NCBI GenBank assembly: GCA_913054455.1
Contig: CAJXIL010000001.1
Span: 33,387-97,386, forward strand
Length of the DNA stretch: 64,000 bases
Origin: an uncultured Roseobacter sp.
GTDB lineage: Bacteria > Pseudomonadota > Alphaproteobacteria > Rhodobacterales > Rhodobacteraceae
Direction: 5' to 3'
Shown: one piece after another, positions 57,723-64,000 of the stretch
Numbering within the stretch: position 1 is the stretch's first letter
Layout: each line of letters begins with the position of its first letter
The notes under the pieces: generated by a model
Told to the model about the DNA's origin: nothing
Database searches by the model: none
The model's input: the letters and a program-made list of their open reading frames with translations, nothing else
Position numbers and translations under genes: made by a program

Positions 57723-59782
57723 CCAACCGAATGATCGGTGTCGACGTGGGCGGCACATTTACAGATGTCTTCGTTCTGAATGAGGCCGAAGGCACCGCTA
57801 GCGTTGCCAAGGTTCCAACAACACGACCCGACCAATCAGGCGGTTTCCTCGATGGGATCGGGCGCGAAGTTCAGGATCTGTCCGAGATCTCCGTGGTGGT
57901 GCATGGCACAACAGCAGGCACGAACGCGCTCCTGGAACGCAAGGGCGCAAAAACCGGAGTAATCTGTACAGAAGGGCTGCGCGATGTATTGGAAATGCGG
58001 CGACGCGACAGGCCACGCACATGGGGGCTGCGCGGGGAATTCGAACCGGTGGTCGACCGCCGCAACCGCCTCGAAGTGCCGGAACGCACCCTGGCCGATG
58101 GCACCGTGCGCACCCCCGTAGACCTTGATGCCGTGCGCGCCGCCGCCAAAATGCTGCAGGCACAAGGCTGTGAAGGGGTGGCGATCCTATTTGCCAATTC
58201 CTACGCCAACACCACCAACGAAGACGCCGCCGTCGCGGTACTGCGCGAGGTCTGGCATAATGAACATGTCTCGGCCTCGTCGGAGATCCTGCCAGAGATC
58301 CGCGAATTCGAACGGTTCTCGACCACCGCTCTCAACGCCTATCTGCAGCCAGAGGTCTCTGGCTATCTGGGGCGGCTAGAAAACGCGCTCAAGGTCGGCG
58401 GGTTTGATGGCGAATTTATGATCGTGCAATCCAATGGCGGTGTTATGGCGGTGGATACCGCCTGTCGCTTGCCCGTGCGCACGGCGCTTTCCGGTCCTGC
58501 GGCAGGAGTCATTGCGGCCGGCTATATCGCTGGTTCGGCTGGGTTTGAGAATGTCATTACGGGCGATATGGGCGGGACGAGTTTTGATGTGTCTCTGATT
58601 GCCGAAGGACAATCCATGTTGTCGCCGCAAACCTCGATTGATTTTGGTATGGTTGTGCGCAATCCGATGATCGAAATCACAACCATCGGCGCAGGTGGTG
58701 GATCCATCGCCTGGGTCGACAAGGGCGGATTGCTCAATATCGGCCCCGAAAGTGCAGGCAGCAACCCGGGCCCGGTGGCTTATGGTCTTGGCAACACCCG
58801 CCCGACAGTGACAGACGCCAATGTGGTCCTGGGCCGGATCGATCCCGACAACCCCATCGGCGGCAAGCTTGACCGGCTGGATGTGGACGCAGCAAGCCGG
58901 GCGATTGATGACAATGTCGGCGGCCCGCTGGGTCTGTCCACGGTTGAGGCCGCAGAAGCGATCCTGAAGGTCGCCAATAGCCGCATGGCAGGGGCGATCC
59001 GCCTTGTGAGCATTGAACGTGGCTTTGATCCCAAGCGCTTTGCCTTTATGCCTTTCGGTGGCGGTGGCGCGCTTCATACAGGTGCGATGCTGGCGGAAGT
59101 TGGCATATCGCGGGCTATTGTGCCGCGTTATCCAGGGGTCACATCGGCCATGGGCTGTGTCATCGCCGATATGCGCCAGGATTTCGTGCAGACAATCAAC
59201 TCGCTTGTAGACACCCTTGATGAGACAGCACTGGGTGCGTTCATGCAGGATCACTGCGATCAGGGCATGGCACTGCTTGACGCCGCCCGGACCAAATTTG
59301 AAGCGCGTGAGCTGAGTTTTGAGCTCGACATGGCCTATATCGGGCAGACGCATACCGTATCTGTTCCTCTGGCTGTGGACACGGTGGGTGGCCGGACCAC
59401 CGCGCCAACGCGTGCCCAGATCGAAGAGGCCTTTGATACCGCCTACCGCGCAACTTTTGGCAGGCTCTTGCAAAATGGAGTGCGGCGTATCTTGAACCTG
59501 CGCAGCGCCGTGACCGGAAAGCGCCCAAAATTCGATCTGAGCGCTCTGGCCCCCTCTGGCGAAGGTTCGGCCGAGCCCATCGACCAGAGGCAGGTCCATT
59601 TTGCCAAAAGCTGGCGTTCAACGGCGATCTATGATCGACTTGCCCTGCCGGCAGGAACGGTCATCAAAGGCCCCGCGATCCTCACGCAACCTGACACCAC
59701 CGTGCTCATCGAACCCAACTTGCAGGGTCGTGTGGATCAGTTTGGCAATACAATTATCGAACCCTTGGAGGAGGCATCATGA
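57719..59782 (+). CDS. Hydantoinase A/oxoprolinase family protein
   Basis: MTNRMIGVDVGGTFTDVFVLNE; GDMGGTSFDVSLIAEG; FMPFGGGGALHTGAMLAEVGI. Confidence 0.93.
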   Translation: MTNRMIGVDVGGTFTDVFVLNEAEGTASVAKVPTTRPDQSGGFLDGIGREVQDLSEISVVVHGTTAGTNALLERKGAKTGVICTEGLRDVLEMRRRDRPRTWGLRGEFEPVVDRRNRLEVPERTLADGTVRTPVDLDAVRAAAKMLQAQGCEGVAILFANSYANTTNEDAAVAVLREVWHNEHVSASSEILPEIREFERFSTTALNAYLQPEVSGYLGRLENALKVGGFDGEFMIVQSNGGVMAVDTACRLPVRTALSGPAAGVIAAGYIAGSAGFENVITGDMGGTSFDVSLIAEGQSMLSPQTSIDFGMVVRNPMIEITTIGAGGGSIAWVDKGGLLNIGPESAGSNPGPVAYGLGNTRPTVTDANVVLGRIDPDNPIGGKLDRLDVDAASRAIDDNVGGPLGLSTVEAAEAILKVANSRMAGAIRLVSIERGFDPKRFAFMPFGGGGALHTGAMLAEVGISRAIVPRYPGVTSAMGCVIADMRQDFVQTINSLVDTLDETALGAFMQDHCDQGMALLDAARTKFEARELSFELDMAYIGQTHTVSVPLAVDTVGGRTTAPTRAQIEEAFDTAYRATFGRLLQNGVRRILNLRSAVTGKRPKFDLSALAPSGEGSAEPIDQRQVHFAKSWRSTAIYDRLALPAGTVIKGPAILTQPDTTVLIEPNLQGRVDQFGNTIIEPLEEAS

Positions 59783-60399
59783 GCAATCCAGCCACATGGG
59801 ACATTTCGCGCACCGCGCTTCTGACGATTGATTTGCAAAACGATTTCATCCACCCAGAGGGAGCCTATGGACGCGCGGGCCAGAGAGCGGACAGCATTGC
59901 CGCCTTACCGGACCGCATCGCGCCGCTGGCTCGAGCGCTTCAGGCCAAGGGGGGGCGCTACTTCTCTGCGCAGTTCACGCTGGTGCCAGACAAGGATGGT
60001 GAGCCACTTATCGCGCCACACCTGAAGGAGCTGCGCCCGTTCCTCGGTAAGCGCGATTTCGCGCCGGGAAGCTTTGGCCATAGCCTTGTGGACCTGCTCC
60101 AGCCCGCTGATTTCGTCATTGAAAAAGTGGCCTATTCAGCCTTCTACCAGACCCGATTGGAATACCTGATGCGCGCAGTTGGGATCGACCATCTAATCGT
60201 GGGCGGCATCGTCACCAATGGCGGCGTAGCGTCTACTTTGCGCGATGCACATCTGCGCAACATTGAAACCGTGACGCTGACAGATGGTTGCGCAGCCTTC
60301 AAAGCAGAGGTGCACGACGCTACGCTCCTGTCGCTAGGCACTGTGACCCACCAGATGAGCTGTGCCGAGGCACTGACCTTGATCGAGGGCACGTCATGA
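59779..60399 (+). CDS. Isochorismatase-fold hydrolase with Gly at the usual catalytic Cys position
   Basis: LLTIDLQNDFIHPEGAYGRAG; VIEKVAYSAFYQT; VGGIVTNGGVASTLRDAHLR. Confidence 0.88.
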   Translation: MSNPATWDISRTALLTIDLQNDFIHPEGAYGRAGQRADSIAALPDRIAPLARALQAKGGRYFSAQFTLVPDKDGEPLIAPHLKELRPFLGKRDFAPGSFGHSLVDLLQPADFVIEKVAYSAFYQTRLEYLMRAVGIDHLIVGGIVTNGGVASTLRDAHLRNIETVTLTDGCAAFKAEVHDATLLSLGTVTHQMSCAEALTLIEGTS

Positions 60400-61262
60400 G
60401 CCTGCGCGCACGCCTTCAGAACAAGGAAATCCTCGTCGCGCCCGGAGTTTATGACGGGCTAACCGCATCGCTCGCCGAGGCGGCAGGGTTCGAGGCGCTC
60501 TACCTCAGCGGCGCGGCCGTCGCCTACACGCGGTTGGGGCGGCCAGACATCGGCCTGACCACGGCCTCGGAGATGGCGGATACGATGACGCTCATCGCTG
60601 ATCGCACAGCCCTGCCGGTGATCATCGATGCCGACACAGGTTTTGGCAATGCGCTCAACGCACAGCGCACCATGCGGCTCTATGAGCGGGCCGGGGCCTC
60701 GGCCCTGCAGATGGAGGATCAGACATATCCGAAACGCTGCGGGCACCTGGCGGATAAATCCCTCATTCCGGCCTCGGAAATGGTCGGCAAGATTGCCGCG
60801 ATGGCCGATGCGCGGGCCTCTGATGAGACTCTGATCATTGCCCGCACCGATGCGATCGCCGTTGAAGGTTTTTCTGCCGCCTCAGACCGCGCAGAGGCCT
60901 ATCTGGAAGCAGGCGCAGATGTGCTCTTTATCGAAGCACCGCAGAGCCGTGAACAGCTTGAAACCATTGCCAAGCGCTTTGCCGGGCATGTGCCGCTTCT
61001 GGCCAATATGGTCGAAGGCGGTGCCACTCCGATTACCGGCGCGGACGACCTTGAGGAGCTCGGCTTCTCCATCGTCATCTTCCCCGGCGGTATCGTCCGT
61101 GCGCTGGCCCGCACAGCGCAGGACTATTACCAAAGTCTGGCCAGCAACGGTTCGAACAAACCCTTTGCCGACCGGATGTTTGATTTCGGCGGCTTAAACG
61201 GCGTGATCGGGACAGATGAAATGCTGAAAAACGGAGCGCGATATGACGACTCCGAGGGTTGA
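60396..61262 (+). CDS. Isocitrate lyase/PEP mutase family lyase (methylisocitrate/dimethylmalate lyase-like)
   Basis: LVAPGVYDGLTASLAEAAGFEALYLSGAAVAYTRLGRPDIGL; DADTGFGNALN; EDQTYPKRCGHL. Confidence 0.9.
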   Translation: MSLRARLQNKEILVAPGVYDGLTASLAEAAGFEALYLSGAAVAYTRLGRPDIGLTTASEMADTMTLIADRTALPVIIDADTGFGNALNAQRTMRLYERAGASALQMEDQTYPKRCGHLADKSLIPASEMVGKIAAMADARASDETLIIARTDAIAVEGFSAASDRAEAYLEAGADVLFIEAPQSREQLETIAKRFAGHVPLLANMVEGGATPITGADDLEELGFSIVIFPGGIVRALARTAQDYYQSLASNGSNKPFADRMFDFGGLNGVIGTDEMLKNGARYDDSEG

Positions 61263-62622
61263 AACACCGCCTCGAAGCTTTGACCTAGAGATAGAGGTCC
61301 TGATCATCGGCGCTGGAGCTTGTGGTCTAATTGCGGCCCTCTCAGCTCATGAGTCTGGCCAAGACGTTCTGGTGATTGAGGCCGATGCGCTCCCTTCTGG
61401 GTCCACCGCTCTGTCGGCGGGGCTGATTCCAGCGGCAGGAACGAAGTTGCAACAGGCGGCAGGCATAGCTGACAGCCCAGCCCAGTTCGCCACAGATATT
61501 CAGGCCAAGGCACACGGTGAAAACGATCAGGGGCTTGTGGATCTTATGGCGCAGAATGCCGCCGATGTAATCGACTGGCTGACCGAGACGCATGGGCTAC
61601 CGTTCTCGGTTGTCGATGATTTTGACTATCCCGGCCATTCCAGCCGTCGGATGCATGGGCTACCAACGCGGGCGGGGTCAGAACTGATCGACGCGCTGCG
61701 CAGCACCGCCGAGCATGCAGGCATCGACATCATCTGCGAACGCCGCGCCGAGACGCTGTATTTTGCCGACGGGTCGGTGCATGGCATTGCCGCGCGTCGC
61801 CCCGATGGTGGGGTGGAAACCATTGGCTGCAAGCGCTTGATCCTTGCCTGCAACGGCTTTGGCGGCAACCGCGCGCTGGTGGCCCAGCACATGCCCGAAA
61901 TCGAAAGCGGCCTTTGGTTTGGCCATGATGGAAACCGTGGCGAGGCCGTGCTTTGGGCCGATGAGATTGGCGCGGCAACCCAGCATCTGGGCGCCTATCA
62001 GGGCCACGGCAATGTGGCCCATCCCCACGGCATCCTCATCACTTGGGCCACGATCACCGAAGGTGGCGTTCAGGTGAACAGCGCAGGAAAGCGTTTCTGG
62101 AACGAGGCACAGGGCTATTCCGAGGCCGCCCGCGCTGTGCTGTCGCAACCGGGTGGCGAGGCCTTTGCCATCTTTGATACGCGGATCGCAGATATCGCGC
62201 GGCAGTTCGAAGATTTCAAACGCGCCGAGGCCCAGGGCGCGGTCAAAATCGCCACCACGCTGGACGAACTGGCCAAGGCCCTTGGCCTGCCCGCCAACCC
62301 GCTCAAGGAAACCATAGACACTCTTCCAACCGGTGGCACGGATGGCTTTGGCCGCAGCTTCGGAACAACACGCCTTGCGCCTCCCTATTGTGGCGTGCGG
62401 GTCACCGGCGCGCTGTTTCACACGCAAGGGGGGCTGCGGATTGACAACTCAGCGCGGGTTATTGCCTGCAATGGCTTGCCGATCCCCAATCTATTCGCTG
62501 GCGGCGGCGCAGCCTGTGGTGTGTCTGGCCGTGGTGACAGTGGATATCTGTCAGGAAACGGTCTGCTGGCCGCAGCGGTATTGGGGCGTATCGCTGGAAA
62601 TGGAAATGTGAGCGATAAGTGA
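61243..62622 (+). CDS. FAD-dependent fumarate reductase/3-ketosteroid dehydrogenase-like flavoprotein
   Basis: EVLIIGAGACGLIAALSAHESGQDVLVIEADALPSGSTALSAGLIPAAGT; LILACNGFGGN; LFAGGGAACGVSGRGDSGYLSGNGLLAAAVLGRIAG. Confidence 0.9.
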   Translation: MTTPRVETPPRSFDLEIEVLIIGAGACGLIAALSAHESGQDVLVIEADALPSGSTALSAGLIPAAGTKLQQAAGIADSPAQFATDIQAKAHGENDQGLVDLMAQNAADVIDWLTETHGLPFSVVDDFDYPGHSSRRMHGLPTRAGSELIDALRSTAEHAGIDIICERRAETLYFADGSVHGIAARRPDGGVETIGCKRLILACNGFGGNRALVAQHMPEIESGLWFGHDGNRGEAVLWADEIGAATQHLGAYQGHGNVAHPHGILITWATITEGGVQVNSAGKRFWNEAQGYSEAARAVLSQPGGEAFAIFDTRIADIARQFEDFKRAEAQGAVKIATTLDELAKALGLPANPLKETIDTLPTGGTDGFGRSFGTTRLAPPYCGVRVTGALFHTQGGLRIDNSARVIACNGLPIPNLFAGGGAACGVSGRGDSGYLSGNGLLAAAVLGRIAGNGNVSDK

Positions 62623-62744
62623 ACTGCTACTCGGTTTGGCCTTCGGTTAGGGGTATCAACGCAATTCCAAATTGCAAAAACCTCCGTAGACTAAGATTGG
62701 CGCCGTCAAAACCTACCTCCAGCAGCATGAGCTCCCAGGGCTTT

Positions 62745-62760
62745 GTTTTCGCGCGTAAAG
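62745..62760. promoter_or_regulatory. Putative LacI-family operator (imperfect)
   Basis: GTTTTCGCGCGTAAAG, 14/16 identical to palindrome at 63892; upstream of lacI-type gene. Confidence 0.6.
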
Positions 62761-62830
62761 TATCTATTATATCGAAATCGTCAGCTGGACGACCGCGGCG
62801 GCGTCCTAAGAATCCATAGTAGGCGTTCAA

Positions 62831-63862
62831 ATGACCGGAATGAAAATAAGAAACATGGAAGAATTCGCTTCCGTCAGTGGTATTTCTCGGCCAACACTTT
62901 CTAAGTTTTTCAACGACCCCAACAGCGTGCGGGCCTCCACGCGGAAGCGTATTGAGGCCGCGTTGGAACGATATGATTATCAGCCCAACCTATATGCGGT
63001 AAACCAAAACCGGCGCCTAACCAAAAACATCGGCGTGGTGGTTCCTTATCTGGCAGATCCGTTCTTTGCAAAAATTGCCCGTACAATCGAAGAACACATC
63101 ATTGAGACCGGGTTCCGTCCGGTGCTGCTGGGGTCCCACGGCAGCCCCTCGATGGAAATCGCCAATCTCGAGAACCTGCGCAGCCTGAAACCCGCGGGTG
63201 TTCTGTTGGCGCCGCTTGGACGGGCCTCAGACCATGCCAAGATTGAGGCCTTCTGCCAAGATGTTCCAACTGTACTGTTTGACGCCAATATCGACGGGAT
63301 TGGTGAAGCCTTTGTAGGATCAAACAATGATCAAAGCATCCGTCTAATTGTAGACTACCTTTGTCGAACCGGGGAACCGCCCTGCTTATTCGAGATGAGG
63401 TCGCCCACCAACCCAAACGCATTCAAACGCCGCAACGCATATATCGCAGCGATGAACAAACTAGGACATAGCCCGAACCTAATTCAGGTAGAGGGCCAAG
63501 GTTGGGAATTTGAAGAGATCGGCTTTCGCGAAGGCCTGCGGCTTTTGCGGGATCGAAACCTGCCAACAAGCACCATTTTGTGTAGCAACGACCGCCTAGC
63601 CATTGGCCTTTTGTCAGCGGCCTTTGAAACAGGGTTGCGGGTTGGCATTGGCGAAGGATGCAATTTGCGGGTGGCTGGGCATGACGATCACCCGTTCTCC
63701 AAATACACCTGTCCAACCCTGACGACGATTTCACAGGATTATGAATCGATCGCCAAGAAAAGTGCCGCAGTTTTGTTGGAACGCATAGAGGCTGAAGAAA
63801 CCGCCGATTCGCGCCAGGAAACACTGTTTGATGGACGTTTGATCATCAGATCCTCTGCATAA
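62831..63862 (+). CDS. LacI family transcriptional regulator
   Basis: MTGMKIRNMEEFASVSGISRPTLSKFFNDPNSVRASTRKRIEAALERYDYQPN. Confidence 0.93.
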   Translation: MTGMKIRNMEEFASVSGISRPTLSKFFNDPNSVRASTRKRIEAALERYDYQPNLYAVNQNRRLTKNIGVVVPYLADPFFAKIARTIEEHIIETGFRPVLLGSHGSPSMEIANLENLRSLKPAGVLLAPLGRASDHAKIEAFCQDVPTVLFDANIDGIGEAFVGSNNDQSIRLIVDYLCRTGEPPCLFEMRSPTNPNAFKRRNAYIAAMNKLGHSPNLIQVEGQGWEFEEIGFREGLRLLRDRNLPTSTILCSNDRLAIGLLSAAFETGLRVGIGEGCNLRVAGHDDHPFSKYTCPTLTTISQDYESIAKKSAAVLLERIEAEETADSRQETLFDGRLIIRSSA

Positions 63863-63891
63863 GTATTTGATAATTATTCTCATATTTATTT

Positions 63892-63907
63892 CTTTACGCG
63901 CGTAAAG
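63892..63907. promoter_or_regulatory. Putative LacI-family operator (perfect palindrome)
   Basis: CTTTACGCGCGTAAAG between the regulator and the next gene start. Confidence 0.7.
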
Positions 63908-63975
63908 TTTTAAATTGACCCGAGTTGGCTCACCGCTATAGGCTGGTTGCAAGCATCTAATTTGGGAGGACGACG

Positions 63976-64000
63976 ATGTTTAGGAAAGGCACGCTTCGTG
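63976..64000 (+). CDS. Start of a CDS running off the window
   Basis: GGGAGGA SD then ATGTTTAGGAAAGGCACGCTTCGT (MFRKGTLR...); downstream of LacI operator. Confidence 0.4.

Noticed and set aside
58376-59599. 407-aa minus-strand ORF opposite hyuA
   Set aside because: Antisense shadow of a strongly supported HyuA gene; composition looks like high-GC reverse-frame translation with no recognisable domain.
61678-62427. 249-aa minus-strand ORF
   Set aside because: Antisense to the FAD-dependent oxidoreductase; no domain signature.
62627-62830. 67-aa minus-strand ORF between the flavoprotein and LacI genes
   Set aside because: No recognisable similarity, and it overlaps the putative LacI operator; likely intergenic.

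Overview
64 kb alphaproteobacterial window, probably Rhodobacterales/roseobacter-like judging by gene content (inference). It is densely coding, with no rRNA, tRNA or CRISPR array recognised. Left to right: (1) an alpha-E / circularly permuted ATP-grasp / transglutaminase set, followed by a compact cluster of a Cys-nucleophile thioesterase, a free-standing acyl carrier protein and two divergent ATP-grasp enzymes (3.7-7.1 kb), my best candidate for an undescribed biosynthetic system; (2) an arsR/aquaporin/arsH-type arsenic locus with an aspartoacylase-like deacylase and a MalY/PatB-like PLP enzyme inserted; (3) oxidoreductases with LysR regulators; (4) a LacI-regulated ABC importer with a metallophosphoesterase; (5) a three-gene ECF41 sigma factor operon preceded by an exact TGTCACA-N16-CGTC motif; (6) a BCCT transporter; (7) an mde-like methionine catabolic locus (Lrp, methionine gamma-lyase, AceE-type 2-oxoacid dehydrogenase E1, E2, lipoyl-E3, second Cys/Met-metabolism PLP enzyme, OsmC); (8) a GntR-regulated ABC importer with a hydantoin racemase family protein; (9) a relic-rich island with IS fragments, a decapitated Tat leader and a HYR/Ig-repeat autotransporter-like protein; (10) a catabolic cluster of TRAP transporter, LeuCD-like hydratase, GntR, tautomerase-SnoaL fusion, HyuB/HyuA, isochorismatase-fold protein lacking the usual Cys, ICL/PEPM-family lyase, fumarate-reductase-like flavoprotein and LacI regulator. 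All functions are assigned by reading the translated sequence; no database search was run.
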